A stretch of DNA of 64,000 bases from Raffaelea ambrosiae (GCA_002778195.1 PCDI01000007.1:29455-93454), one strand, 5' to 3'; numbered from the stretch's first letter, positions 1-13,133 are shown. Numbers and translations are program-made. Notes: generated by a model from the letters alone, not told the origin.

Positions 1-2855
1 AATAACGACAAATCAGACATCTCTGGCTGCATTGTTGATCGGAGCTGCAGGAGCTGGGAATCTCAAAATACATAGTACAAAGGTACGTTCAAACAGGCTG
101 CCCGGGCCCGCATCTGGCTAGTTCTGGCTAGGTTTCACGCTATCTACTTTGTAGTTTTGCCTCAGTCTGTTCTTTTTTTGGGGGCATGCAGCGGTGGCAA
201 CTCCAGAGTCGTGCGCTTCTGCACTGAAGAAGAAAAAGAAGAGATTATGGTGTGAAAAAAAAAAAAAAAGAAAAGGACAGAAAAGAAAAGAAAAACACAC
301 AAGCCAGCTGATGGGCAGGCCATACAGACAAGAGACACAAAGACTGACACACGAGCAGCAAGCCATAAGCAACAAGCGCGCAAACAAGCAACCAGCAACC
401 AGCCGGTGACAAATTCAAACAGACATAAACGCATAGTTACTATGTATAACACAATACACATCGCGACCACTGCCAGCTGGCGAGGCACTCTGGACAGCAG
501 GGCGTGGTGCATACCAGCTGAAAGTTATTAATTACCCGCCAAATGCGTCCGACCATGGACAGCGGACCGGCTTGTTGACTGATCTAGCACCTGTGTCAGT
601 CTCTTGAAACGCGGCCAGGGTGTCGTGCATTAACTACTTCTTACTCGTATGCAGCTGCAACTGCACGGGTATGGATTAGTATTGCTACGTATGCACCACA
701 GGCATATGCTCGTTTTCAAGCCACACAGTCCGCCACAGGGACATGCGTTGGGGGGGATGCGAAGTTCCATCGCGTGCGCGTTTTGCCAGCCCCGTCATGG
801 GGTTTCGTCCATTTCTCGTCCATTTCACCCATTTCGTTCATTTCGAGACAGACCAGTCCACATTTCGCTACGCTGTACGTGGGTTTTTACGAGCGGCCTA
901 GTCTTCGGTCTCTTAGCCCTGGCATGGCTTCTACCAATTGGAGGCAGCAGTCGACAAAACAACCACTGTCGAGCCATCGGCGATGCCGAAGGGTGCATAA
1001 AAACCTGTCGTTTTCGCACAAGTGTCTTTATAGTGTGGCTCACAAAAGTATGGGTCCCTCTGGACTCCTTCTGACCGGATGTCTCTGAGAGGAAGGAAAT
1101 AACACAGACTTTCTCTACTGCTCGACCTCCCCTTTTTGGCGTTTGGCTTCTGCCCGGCTGCCGCCAGGGTGTTGGGTCGGCGACTCTACGTCACTGCTGC
1201 GCTCGGCCGCCAATTACCGACCCATACTTTGTATGGAGCCTTGACAGGCTCTGGGAGGAAACAAGCACAAGGATGTCACGGATATTACAGGGACCAGCCT
1301 GCAAGAGCATGTCGGCACCTCCAGCCAGGTGGGTTAGTTAGCCACAGAAGAGAGCAGCAAGTCCTGTTCTCACGTACATTTGCCTACTACGAAGAGCGCT
1401 TGGCTGTTTGCTGTCTTGCCTCTGCAATGCCGATTTCAAACGCTACGGAATTTGTCGTAACAGATTTCATAGGCCCAAGAGTAATGGCCCAAGAGGAAAG
1501 GCCTACTAGATCCAGCATGTCCAGCAGGCCCAATAGGTCCAGCTTCTTCATTGCCCTCAGCGTGGCGACCACGTTAGCCACGCTGGTGCAGACTGGCAGC
1601 AGTCTTCGGGCTTCATGAGCAGCAGCAAGAACGCTGTTTACGTATTCGCGGACCAAATTTCCCAGACAGTCAAGTATGTGCGCCACACATGGAAAGAACT
1701 GGGCGAAGAGTGGAGTCTGCCTTTACATGTGTATTATTGTGCGTACGACTGCTCGGATCTGCTGTGTACGAGTATTGCAGCCACAGAAACACTCACGGAA
1801 ACACCCACGGTGACAACCATGAAGACAACAGAGACAGACGCGCGCACGCACACACATTCACACACAGAATACGATTTGACAGAGAGACAGGATGCAGCTC
1901 GTCCGTATGTCCTACTTGTTAAGATGCATTGCACTCACTGCAGCGAGACAGGCACAATGAACCTGGTATACCTGGCAACTTTGCCTCAGTTCGGTGAGTT
2001 TCCTATTTCGTCCAACTGCATTATTATACCACCGGATCCTTGCTTAACCTGGTTCGCATGCGCCTAGCACAGTACCCCGGTAAGGCTACTTGCTGCCCAA
2101 ACCAGTTACTCGGAAAATATAGCCAGTTGAGATGGTCCACGGACCAATCACTCGGGTACTATGATCGGCACCGGTTCACAGCTCGTCCTCTCCTAGGCTG
2201 CCTCGGTGACCCGAGAATGTCTGGGAGAGGAGGGGTGTGGGCGGACTTGGACGGACTTAGGCGGATGAACAGCGGAAACAGCTCTGTTGGCATGAGAAGC
2301 TAGACGAGCCGTCCGCTAAATTTCAGTGGACACGGCGGCCTTCCATCCTTTTGTCTCGTGTGCAGGTTGAGGCGTGCACACACGGCAGAGCGCAGAATGG
2401 GCATACCCATTCAAAGCACATGTCACACGAGAGAAGTACGAGATGGCATTCCTATCGAGAGAGAAGAGCGGCGAGTAAGGAGGAGAGCGATTGCTTGAGT
2501 CTCCCTTATCGCAATGACCCCTAGGTTCCCGGCTGGTCTCGTACGCGGGCACACAGAGAACGGTGCCGTATTACACAACGGCTCTTCTGGACACCGTTGG
2601 CTGGCAGGCTGGAACGAAGGGGGGAAGGAAGGTCTTCCAACGATGTGGGAGGCATAGCTTCCACCGCACCGCGCCTCGCTGGCTATTACATAGTAAGCTG
2701 AGCTCCAGCGAAACCGGGTGGCTGTGTCAGACACAATACGAGCAACTACCCGGGTCTTTTTGTTCTGCATCGACACAACCATGCGATGCCCTTGCGCATT
2801 CGAGAGATCTCACTGGGCGCGGAAAGTCGTCGGCAAAAGCGCTCCCAGCTTGCTC

Positions 2856-2877
2856 GTTTTCTTTGTTTTTGTTATGT

Positions 2878-2910
<33 letters not shown>

Positions 2911-3036
2911 GTTGTTTTGTGTTGTTTTGTGTTGTTTTGTGTTGTTTTGTGTTGTGTTGTGTTGTGTTGTGTTGTGTTGTGTTGTGTTGTGTTGTTTTGC
3001 GTTGTTTTGTTTTGCTTTGGTTTGTTTTACTTTGTT
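2856..3036. repeat. T/G-rich pentamer/decamer microsatellite
   Basis: About 170 bases made almost only of T and G. The left part is TTTTG-type units, the middle is a 10-nt unit (TGTTGTTTTG) repeated about five times, and this passes into pure TGTTG pentamers before decaying into TTTTG/CTTTG variants. The stepwise change of unit is typical of slippage expansion. All three frames on the plus strand stay open through it, which produces spurious Val/Leu/Cys/Phe-rich frames. No gene is near. Confidence 0.9.
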
Positions 3037-3546
3037 TCCTTTTCTCTTACCTCGTTTTCAAGCATCGCCATCTCTGTTCAGTGCTCTGCACTCTTACCAC
3101 CGTATCTTACACGCCCTCTCTGCTCGCTGCCATTCTGAGTCTTTTCTGTCTCTACACCATGTACTCGTAGTGACACTACGCCTTCCTCCTTTTTCCTCTT
3201 GTTCGCATCGCACTTCTTTTTTTCTCTTTTGGACGCTCCCACTTCTCTTGTGGCTGGTTTTGGATTTCTATGGGCTCTCGTCTTTTTCTCCCGCCACTAC
3301 TCCGTGGATTGTACAGAAACGGTCGACTGCATAATTCGTTTTCTCGGCGGCCCAACCAGACACAAGCAACGGACGCACCTAACCAAAAACTGACGTGGCC
3401 CTATTTTTTATTTTTCCTCTGGTCGGCTTGGGGCGCTTCACCCCCACACTCTGTGGTGATTGGCTTCCAGATTCGACCGGAGCAGCCCCCAACAAGGGAC
3501 AAGTACGGGCTTGCGGGCAGGCAAGGGCTGCAAACACTCGGAACTA

Positions 3547-3570
3547 GCATCTCGCTTGTAAGCGAGGTGC
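3547..3570. other. Short inverted repeat (hairpin)
   Basis: Two 10-nt arms flank a TGTA loop: the left arm is GCATCTCGCT and the right arm is AGCGAGGTGC. Pairing is complete except for one position that can form a wobble pair in RNA. A weaker GGCT/AGCC inverted repeat follows directly (about 3573-3588). It lies in a gene-free region, so a role as a terminator or structured RNA is only a possibility. Confidence 0.5.
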
Positions 3571-4410
3571 AAGGCTATTTTATAAGCCATAGCAAGTAAG
3601 GCCGCATCGCCAGGGTCCGAGTTCTTCAATTTGTGAGGGAGCAGTTGTTGTGTTTTCTTTTTGTGACAAGAGTTGGCTAAACACCAAAAGAAAGCAGACC
3701 ACGCAACAGAAGAGGAAAAAGGAAAATGGAGACAATTAGAGGGACGAATGAAACGAGAGAAGTGAGCAAAAGAGAACAGCGAGGACGACTAGACTGAACA
3801 AAGTACGATACGCCCTCCGGCCTAGCCAGACGGAGAGACTGCAATCAGGGACACAGCAGACAGCAGCAACAAGAGCAACAGGAGCACAACGAGCAGAAAC
3901 GACGAAAAAGGCAAAAGCGCGGATGGGAACAACCCACAAAACTTTCAACTCGGTCCTTTTGTTCCATTGGCCGGCACAGCAAGCACTGACTGACACAGTG
4001 ACACGCCTACGAGTAGACGGGGCTGACAGAGCTGGAGAAGAGCTGGAAAAGGCTGGGCCAAGTCACAGGGGGGTGGATGGATGCTCTGCCTAATCGACGA
4101 CAGATGCGGTTGTGGCCCCCCTTTCTCCGATCCTGCTAGCGAGGGTGTAGGGTTGCCGTGCGATTTTCCACACAAGTCTGATCCTGATTGATTGCCAGGA
4201 TGAGATTGTGAAACGACCGGTGAACAAGGTAAGACATCTGATCGGCCACCTGCGGTGGTTTGCAAGTCAGCAAAGGGGGTTCACAAAGAAGACGTCGTCG
4301 ACACAGTGATTGAGGGAAGCCACCACCAAGAGGCTGGTCAGAGCCGGCAAGCCCGCCGAGGTGGACCATGGGCCCACGGGTGGCACACACGACCGTGAAC
4401 GACCACGCAC

Positions 4411-4460
4411 GACTACAGACGACTACAGACGACTACAGACGGCCACAGACGACCACACGG
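4411..4460. repeat. 10-nt tandem repeat
   Basis: Three exact copies of GACTACAGAC are followed by two degenerate copies (GGCCACAGAC and GACCACACGG), and related GACCACGCAC-type units precede them. It is a short minisatellite in a non-coding stretch. Confidence 0.8.
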
Positions 4461-6739
4461 GAGCACGCAGGCGCCTAACCGGACGAGACGGCAAACCCGG
4501 ACAAAGGCAAATAAACAGACGAACGAGACGAGGCGCAAAACAAGCAGGAGGAGGCGTCTGGCGAGCTCCCAACACGGGTGCATCCCGACATTAGCCCACC
4601 TATCGGTTCCCATTAGCCAGCTGCGCGGGTGTCTCTGTTCTCTTGGCCCCTCCTCCACCCCTCCACTCCCTGCCGCACCAGCTCTGTCTTCTGCCGACTG
4701 ATTGGACTGAGCAGGCCTGGGTTGGGATGGACCCTGGCTGTGCGCCCGGGCCTCCCTCCTGGTCCTCCCGGATCTACCTGCCTGTCAGCTCGACCCGCAT
4801 CCCTGGACCCTGGAATTTCAACAGGATCTTCCGCACGGACGTGGATACTCTGTGTAAGTGCATGTATTAGTCAATCGTTTGTTGGTGTTTGAGTGCGTTA
4901 GTCTGCGACGCAATCGGGCATCTGAGGGCAGGCATCTCGGGGCACTTCGGGGCATTCTACGGCAAGCAGTCGAGACGGAGGGGGCAGGGGGTGTGCACTT
5001 CCCCCATTTCTCTATTGGCATGAGAGTCGAGATCAGCAACAAATGCAGAGAAAGCAACATGCATATTTTGGTTCATGGTGTGAATCTTCCCGCGGGAATA
5101 TCGAGGTGCATTTGCCTGCAGCATCTGTATGTAAGTACGGGCTCCCGCCAGATAAAGGATTCACTACCCGCCGAAGACTCGAACTAATAGTTACCATGTG
5201 TATCTTTGTATCTTACTATCTTGTTTTTGGTCCGAACAAGCACTGCAAAAAAACAAAAGAAAATCCCCCCCCCTCTCCTCCCCCCCCAAAGCAAAAGGAA
5301 CGATAACTGACTGGCCTTGTTTTTTAGTGTACGGAAACCCGCAAAAGTGCAAGAATCCCATCTTGGGTCGCAGGATTCCCATACGGAACCAGCCCGCCTC
5401 CTGTTGGCATCTTTAAAAGATAGCCTCTTTCCTTCTTCCCTGCTCCTGTCCACCCACCCCTCCCCCCTTCCCCTCCTGCTTGGTCCTCATCTGATGCCAT
5501 CTGTGGTGCACCCAGAATTTTAGTCTGTACAACCAACAGACCCCCAAAAAGACCGCGCAAAAGAAAGGAGAGAGAGAGAGAGGAAAAGCAAGGAAAAAGA
5601 AAAAAAGAAACAGGCACCCTCTGTCTTACACCCTCCTTCAGGGGCGGTATGATCCATCCCCCACCTCCCGACCCACCCCTCTCTCCCTCTCCGTTCTACG
5701 AGTTGTGTCCAATGCGGTAAGTGCTGTGAGTAAACCGATTTCTGCGAGTAAGTGTGTGTGTGATGTGTGTGGTATGTGCGCGAGCAGATGCGAGATGCCT
5801 CATCTTGTTATGCGAGACCCTCTTTTTTTTGAGTTGGCTGGCAGGCAGGCTCTCTGGCTGGCTGGGGGATCTCCCGTAAGGAACCTACAGAACTCTTGAA
5901 GGGGGGTCGCCTAGGCAGGTAGAGAGGGGGGGTGGTGCGAAGCCACAGCATGACACCGAGAAATGACCAAAAAGAGAGTGCCACATTACACCACGGTACA
6001 TACGCCACCGGCGGGCTCTTTGTGAAAGAGGCTTTTCGCAGGGGTTTTTGGTTTCAAACTCTCTTTGTTTTGCGAGATGCTCTAGTTGTGGTGTGCGCCT
6101 TGAAATGGAAGGGGGAAGACGGGGGGGGGAGGGGAGAAACAAGAAAAAAGTGATGCGTTTTGTGTGTGGCCCAGTGCAAGCCCTCCATGTACATGATAGC
6201 TACGTTGGTGATTTGGATCTCACATATCGGTTGGGCTTGTTATGTGTGTTGGGGTGGCCGGCCCTGCAACAGTCTTGGGTCCCTATTCGTGGACACCCAT
6301 CACCACTTATTTACCAGGGTAACGTCATGGTATCTTGCTCTTTCTCTCAGCTCCTCTCTTCATCCTCCTCAGCCTAGGCTGTTTCACTTTGTGCGGCTGT
6401 TCTCTTTCTTTTTCCTGTTTTGTTTGCTTTTTTGGAGGGGAGGAGGGAGGGGGGGGATTCGTTTCTGTCTTTTTTTTTTTTTTTGGTTTGCTTTCTGCGG
6501 TTATGCGTTTCTGCTCTTCTGCGGTTCTGATTTGCCTTTTTTTTTCTTCTTTCTCTCCGGGCTGTTTCTGTTTCTGGGTTTTCCCATCACACAAAAGACC
6601 CATTGCCATTCCCTGCTCTAGTTATCTAACAAGTATGTCACATGTTTGGTATGTGCATGTGCTGCTTTCCTCTTGTCATCATCATTTGGTAGACATGTAA
6701 GAAAAAAACACAAGACGTAACAAAAAAAGGGGGGGGGGG

Positions 6740-6740
6740 N
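6740..6740. other. Ambiguous base (N) after a G run
   Basis: A single N follows a run of about 11 G and is followed by A-rich DNA with further long A runs. This marks an unresolved homopolymer in the assembly rather than biology. Nearby homopolymer lengths should be treated as unreliable. Confidence 0.95.
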
Positions 6741-7544
6741 GATATAGAAAAAAAAAAGAAAAAAAAAAGTGACAGGAATAAGAGAATAAAGCCACAAAAT
6801 GATATCCGCAGCTTGCTCAAGGGGGTTTTTCTTCTTCCAGCGTTTATATAGCCTGTCTTCCGTCTCTTTTTTCTTCCTTTTTCTTTCTTCGTTGTATGAT
6901 TTTATAGTCTATTAATTTGTATTCTATTTTCCCCTCTTTTTTCCCCTTTCTTTCGGAGCTCTTTCTCCTTTATTTTTTTATTTATTTTCCGCGATGTCGT
7001 CGTGGTTGTGGATAGGCAATGCCTGTTTCGGCAGTTGGGGGATGTATAGTGTGTGTGGCTCTTTTTTTTTTTTTTTTTGCAAGTGGAAGACACATTGATT
7101 GCCTCTCCAATGTGTCCAAGTAACAAAAAAGGGTTTTTTTTCTTAATGTCTCTGCGCGCAGAACCACAAATAGCTCCATGTAATAGCAAATGAGATAACA
7201 GTAACAGAGAAATAAAGCGGCATAGAAGGAGAGGGAAAATAAGGATTATCTTGCTACACTGTAGTAGGGGAGGAATGGTTCACTATGTATTAATAGCTGG
7301 CCGTGAATGGCTGTTTGTGGCGGCCGCCCCAAGCGGGTAACTACAGAATCGCAATAGTAGGGCGCAGTACTCACAGGCTAGAGGGGAAATGGAGGGGTGT
7401 GGGCCATTTTCTCGTACACCGTAGGAACTGGGTCCGCCGTGTGTGAGAGAAGGCGTTAAGTGGAAAGCGGGCAGGGATCGGCCCCAGAGCCGGCGCACTT
7501 GCCTGTTGCGGCCTGCCCTTGCATTCCCTGTCTCTCCCCTCTTT

Positions 7545-10500
7545 CTAGGCATCTGGGCCGGTGCTGGTGCTGGGAGTCTTGGACTCGTCCCTGGACACGT
7601 CCTTTGTCTTCGACTTGTCCATTGACTTGTTCCGTGCGGCCATTGACTTGTCCACGGCCTTCATTTCCAGGCCCTCGTGGTCACGGCTCTCGTGGTCACA
7701 TGCCTGCTTCTCTTGAAACGTGAATGCATCTGACAGGTTGACAGCCAGGAACGACTTGGGCAACTTGACTCTGCGCGGGAGGAGGAGAATCGTTAGCCAG
7801 ACAAAACAAACAGACAAAGAAACAGGACAGAAATGGGGACAGAAATGGGGCATCGCAATCCATGGTCAGTCATGGGCTCTTACTGGTGAAATCGTCCGCG
7901 CAGCGTCTCAATCACCGTCATCCAGTCGTTGTGCGCAGTCAGACTCCGCCGAGGCGCACAGCTGATGCAGTGGCGGCTGTCGAGCTGCACATCCAGCGGA
8001 TCGTAGACGTGGCAGCCCGGGCTGATGGTGATGCGGATGCTGTACTCGTAGGTGGACGTCTCGATGGCGCTGTCGCTGTCTTCGTGCCCTTCTGATTCTT
8101 CGCCGCCGCCAGCAGCACCGCCATGGTCGGCAGCACCAGCACCAGCACCATTGCCCGTAGCACCTCTGCTGACTCGCCGTGACCGGCTGCTCGTCTCCGA
8201 CTCGTAGAGCTCGAAGCAGATCTGCGAAAGATAGTCCAGCTCGGGAATGGTGGCTCGGGTGATCTTGGTTTCGATGCCGCCCTCGAGGATGCAGTTGAGC
8301 AGCGTGTAGATGTGAGACTCCTTGGTGAAGTAGAAAAACGACTTGACCTCGTCGGAGGCCTGCATCTCTTCCAGGTCGTGCACGATTTCTTTGAGCAGCG
8401 GCAACGACGTCAACAGACCGATTTCGAGCTGTGTTGTGTCAGTTACACGATGAACAAACATGGCAATGATAAAGAGGAAAAGCATTGGTTACTAACCTTC
8501 TCGCTGTCAGAGATACCGTATTCCTGCGGACAGATAAAATCAAACAGCACCTTGGCCAGGTGGTACAGCTCCCGCAGAGGCTCAAAGCGAGCATCCGTCT
8601 TGGCCTTGGTCGGACGGTTGCTGTTGTTGCCTTTGTAGAGATGAAAGTACTGCTCGGCAGCCGAGGCCTCGCTGGCGTGCCGCAGACCCGTCATCCAAGA
8701 CCGACGGCGGAAAATACGCTTGACACCGGTTGGGCTGGCGCCGGGCTCCGTCGTCTTGCTATCCTTGTCTTTGCTGCTGTGATTGCCAGGCGCGGAAACA
8801 GCCGGGCCATCATCCACAGCAGCAGCGCCGGTCTTGTTGCTGGAGGCGAGGCCACTAGCCGCTAGAGGCCTGCGCTCATCAAATGATCGGCGCTCCTCTA
8901 TAGCGGAAGCCGACTTCTGCATAGGGATGGGAGTCGGTTTGCCCGCCGAGTCCAAGGAGACAGGCCCACCTGGTTTCAGAAGGCCGGCGTCCTTTTGTTG
9001 CGTCGACATCGACGACGAGGACCGCGGGGACGACGGATTGGCACCATTGCTGGAGCTGGTGTTAGGACCCAGAGCACTGGTCCAGTCCTCCTCTTCCAGC
9101 ATGTGCTTGGGCGGCGTGAAGACCCATTCGAGAAAGTTGCGGTTGTGCAGGGCGTCAAACTTCATCGTATCGTACAGCTCGGAGATCTTGCTGGGGTCGA
9201 CCTTTTCGAGGTCGCAGAACTCAGCAAAGAGCTTGTCCCAGCGCTCGCGGAACAGCTCTGCGTCCTCGCCCGAGCACCATCGCGCCTGGATGCTGTTCAC
9301 CGTATTGGCCTGGGCGATGGAGCTGGCAATGGACAACGAGCTGGTTCCGGCGGTGGTAGCCGTCCCATTGGTCGCACCATCCGTCGACCCGGCGTTGTTT
9401 CCGTTGCTGTTCCCGCCGCTGTTCCCACCGCTGTTTCCGCTGCTATTCGCAGCCGTGGCGTTGGCTGCAGCCGAGCCAGCATTCGGTCCGGTTGCTCCTG
9501 TCTTGTCGACGCTAGGCATCGAGGTCAGGCCAGACAAGCCCGCGATACTCCCGGTGCTGCTGGTCAAGCTGGCGCTGCTGCCACCACCATTGGACCCGTA
9601 CAGCTTGTTGTAGTTGTACTGCATCACGCGGCGGTGGAAGTTCATCAGCTGGACGACGCGGGTCTGGACCTCGGACGGTTCCGGCATATTGTCGGGCCAA
9701 GCAAACTGGGGCGGGCGCTCGTTGTCCTTGCGAAGCAGGTTCTTGAGCTTCTTCTTGACCTTGTCCATCTCGTCCTTGGCAGCGTTGGAATCGTCCAAGA
9801 GATCCTTGCGGACAGTGATAAAGTCCTCTGGCAGATCCTTCTCGCCAAGAAAAGACGAGGCCCAAATCTGGGCGCTGGTGATGACGCGGCGCTCGGAGCT
9901 GCTGAATACGTGGACCTCGTCCAGGATGTCGCGGTTGAGCAGCTGGAAATCGTTGCGCATGTTGTCGCCAAGCTCCTGCGCCTGGTACCTGGCCGAATGC
10001 GTAGGTTCGCCGCCCCATTTAACAATGAGCTGCAGCTTGTCCAGCACTAGGCTGTTCTCGGCGGCCGTGAACTTGGACATGGTCACGCCCGAGAGGGAGT
10101 CGTGGCGGCGCGGCGGCGGAGGCTTGTCGTCGCGGGCATCGGCCGCGGCGCTCTGGTCTGCCGGGCCCTCGAACGCCGTGCTGAAGCTGACGGGGGTGGC
10201 GGCATTCGACGGCACCTGCTCTTCCAGCGTCGGAAAGATGGGCTCTTCGACGGTCTTCTTGCGGCGGAACATGGGCTTGATCTGCACCTTTGTGCCTGGC
10301 CACGAACCCTTCTTAACGAGAACGTTGCGGAGCGACAACAGCTTCCCCCGGTCTTCGACGCCCGCGCGAATGGCCACGTCGACGGCATTGGCAACACTCG
10401 CCAGGGCGGCGTCACCGATCAGGAGCACCTCTTCCTGGTGGCCTTTGAGCAGCTCAATAAAGGGAGCGGTGTGGAATGTGAACTTGTACTTCTGCTTGGG

Positions 10501-13133
10501 AGTGCGGTCGGCATGGCGGATGACAGAAACGACGCCTTTGAGCTTCCAGGCATGTGCGGGAGGCGGAGGAGGCGGCTTTTCGGTATCGTCTGACTGCATG
10601 AACGTGGTTTCGGCGTAGTCGGGTGCGGGCTGGAGTCCGGGCTCGTTCGTTGTCGGCGGTAAGCTTCCGGCAGCGGCAAGCGCATCCGCAACGCTTTGAG
10701 AAAGAGGCTGACCTGAAATGGACGTCGCGGCGGCAGCCGGTAGAGCCGATGCGCCGTCCGTCGTGATGCCGCTTGGTCCTTTTGCGGTCGCGGTCGCGGT
10801 GCCGCTGGCATCCTTGCTCCCTTGCGGCGGAACCTGGCTGCCGGCTTGACCAGCTTGGCCGGCTTGGCCAGCATGGCCGGCTTGGCCGGCATTGGTGCTG
10901 GCTTGCTTGGGCTGCTGTCCCTCCTTGTCTTTGGACAGGTTGCCCTGCAGCGACCTCTGCGCGGCGGTCATGGCGTCGCCTTCGAATACAGCCGATGACC
11001 GGTTCGTGGTGGGCGCCGTAGAGCCGCCTGCGGCCGAGGCGCCAGACGCAAAGGCATTGGCAGCAGCGGCAGCGGCGGCAGCAGCCTTGGCGGCCTTGCG
11101 GAGCCTCTCCCTGACAAACATGTCCTTGAGGATGCTGGCACACTGGTCGTAGTACTCGTCGTTGTCCTTGACGAAGCTCCAGCCGTTGACATCGATGACG
11201 TAGCTCTTGCCGTAGGCGCGGAGCAGGTCGAAGCCGCAGACGCACTGGCCAAAGGCGGTGGAGATCTTGCGGGCCATCTCCTTCTCCTCGTTGTTGAGCG
11301 CGGTGACGTAGCGGATCTCCTTGCCGTGGGTGTTACGGCGGACGATGCCGTCGACGACGGGGGACTTGCGGGTCTCGGCGTGGCAGTAGGTGGGGCCGAC
11401 GGTGTAGGCCTTGACGTCTTCGGCATTCTCGACGCGCATGAACTTCTCGTAGACAAAGCTCTCGTTGGGCTGGGTGATGGCGCGGGGGATGTTGAGGTCG
11501 GGGAAGTATTCGGAGCTCTTGTTGCCGATCTTGCGGAAGAGCTTACGGGCGCCGGCGCCGGAGGAGTTGGGGAAGTAGATGATGATGTTGTGGTCCTCGC
11601 CGCTGGTGGGCTTTTCGACAAAGGGCTTGCGGATGACCTTGCCGTCGACGCTCAGCACGTCGCCGTCGTCGAGCAGCTCGACCTTGGTGGGCGGTGGGTA
11701 GTTGGCGGGGTCGGTGGTGTCGATGACGACGCCGCTGAGCTCGCGGATGTGGCGGGTGGCGTCGGCCGTCAGGATGCTGGGGCCGCCGTCGCGGTTGACC
11801 TCGAGGCGCTGGGGTGTAGGGACGTTGATCTTGTCGAGGATGCGGAGGCAGGCGCGGCGGTCCCATAGAATCTTCTGGAGGGGGACGTCGTTGACGCAGA
11901 AGGGCTTGCGGGCCTTGACGTAGGCCATGGCCTTGTCGAGGGGAAAGCCATCGGAGTAGAAGGAGATGAGGTAGTCACTGGGGGTGGTGTCAGAAGAAGG
12001 AGGAGGAGGAGGAGGAGGAAGAAGAGAGAAGGGGAGAGGGTGGCAAATAGAAAGGCCGATGAGGCGTAGAAAGTGTGTAGTGAGAGCGAAGAAACAGCGT
12101 AGAAACGTAGAAACACGAGAACAAGTCCAGAGAAAAACAGAAACAGAAATGACAGTGAGCATGAACAAGAATCACAAGAAGAAATCACAAGAAGAAATCA
12201 CAGAAATCACAGAAATCACAGAAATCACAGAAATCACAAAACAATCACAAGAAACCACAACCTCACAACTTACCACATGGGCCAGTTCTCCACCGCCTCG
12301 TCCAGAATCACCTTGTCGCCAAAGACCACCACGTCAAACTCGTTCTTCGCAATCAGCCGGTTCAGAATGTTCCGGCTCGGCTTGCTCCGCGCCTTGGCAT
12401 CCAGCGCACACACCCCAATCACCCCCAGCGGGGGCGCGCGCCGCTGCTCCTCCTTCTTGGTGTGCGGGTGGCTGCGCTCGCTGCTCGGGCTCTGGCTGCT
12501 CGGCGCCGTGCTGCCGCTGAACCGCCGCTTTACCCGGCTGCGCGACCGCGCGGGCGGCGCGGCCGGCCGCTGGGAGACGGTGCCGTCCGGCCGCGTGGTG
12601 GTGACCAGAGGAGAGACACGGCGGCCCAGGGGGGGGGGTGCCGTCCCCGCGGTCGAGGCGGTGGGTGGTGCCGATCCCGCGGTCGAGGCGGTGGGTGGTG
12701 GTGCGGCGCAGTCTTGCGCAGGCTGTGGCGCCGACGTCGTCGAGGGCGCCGAAGAGACCACAGAGGAAGCCGACGAGGTCAGAGCCGGATTGCTGTTGGT
12801 GTTGGTGTTGGTGTTGGCGGTGTTGGTCGTCGTTGTGGCGGTGCTGCTGTTGCTGCTGCTGCTGCTCCCGGGCAAGACGAGGCTGGCGGTGGCATTGACG
12901 CTGGACAGGCCGGGCTCGGACGGCAAAGACGAAGCGGACAGCCGGTGGCTGTGGTTGTGTGGCTGCCCGGCGTTGGGGTCGGACGACGGAGGTGGTGGTG
13001 GTGGTGGTGACGCCATGGCAGGCGAAGCGGAGGGAGGCGGCTGCGAGCCGGACGGAAAGGGGGGTGGGGGTCTGCTTTTTCCGCGGCTGCTTCCGTCCTG
13101 AAAAAGGCCGGAGAAGAAATAAGAATTCGACAA
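7545..13133 (-). CDS. asp1: Inositol hexakisphosphate/diphosphoinositol pentakisphosphate kinase (Vip1/Asp1, PPIP5K family)
   Basis: Bifunctional enzyme that makes and removes 1-position pyrophosphates on inositol phosphates. Exons are 13133-12274, 11977-8497, 8428-7884 and 7770-7545, giving 1703 residues; the introns are GT-AG. The ATP-grasp kinase half starts near residue 235 (GVIGVCALDAKARSKPS), crosses intron 1 at ENWPMC|DYLISFY, and carries VNGWSFVKDNDEYYD near 560. The histidine-acid-phosphatase half begins with RHADRTPKQK at about residue 773 and includes FYFTKESHIYTLLN near 1487. It is much longer than yeast Vip1 (about 1150): a Pro/Ser-rich N-terminus, an Ala/Gln/Gly linker near 585-760 and an Asn/Gly/Ser insert near 1090-1170 account for this. 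The start is uncertain. Another Met is at 13016, and a pyrimidine-rich CAG at 13100-13098 could be the acceptor of a further upstream exon. Confidence 0.93.
12186..12240. repeat. 9-nt tandem repeat inside asp1 intron 1
   Basis: On the plus strand, five or so copies of GAAATCACA lie in the 296-nt first intron of the asp1 gene (11978-12273), beside a stretch rich in GGA and GAA. The intron keeps its GTAAGT donor and CCCCCAG acceptor. Confidence 0.85.

Larger units (their letters stand above)
1..7544. other. Gene-free stretch, 7.5 kb
   Basis: I find no reading frame here with recognisable protein features or the strong third-position GC seen in the real genes of this window. The DNA is AT- and pyrimidine-rich with many homopolymer runs (A, T, G and C of 8-15), a T/G pentamer array near 2.9 kb, a short 10-nt tandem array near 4.4 kb and one ambiguous base at 6740. 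Short open frames exist on both strands but are low in complexity. Transcribed non-coding RNA or a gene of several small exons cannot be excluded from sequence alone. Confidence 0.6.

Noticed and set aside
5178..5200. GTTCGAGTC on the minus strand near 5185, B-box-like
   Set aside because: No A box or cloverleaf pairing in the flanking 80 bases.
12277..13101. Long plus-strand frames over asp1 exon 1
   Set aside because: Antisense of a Pro/Ser-rich, GC-rich exon. The splice join on the minus strand restores the conserved ENWPMCDYLISFY.
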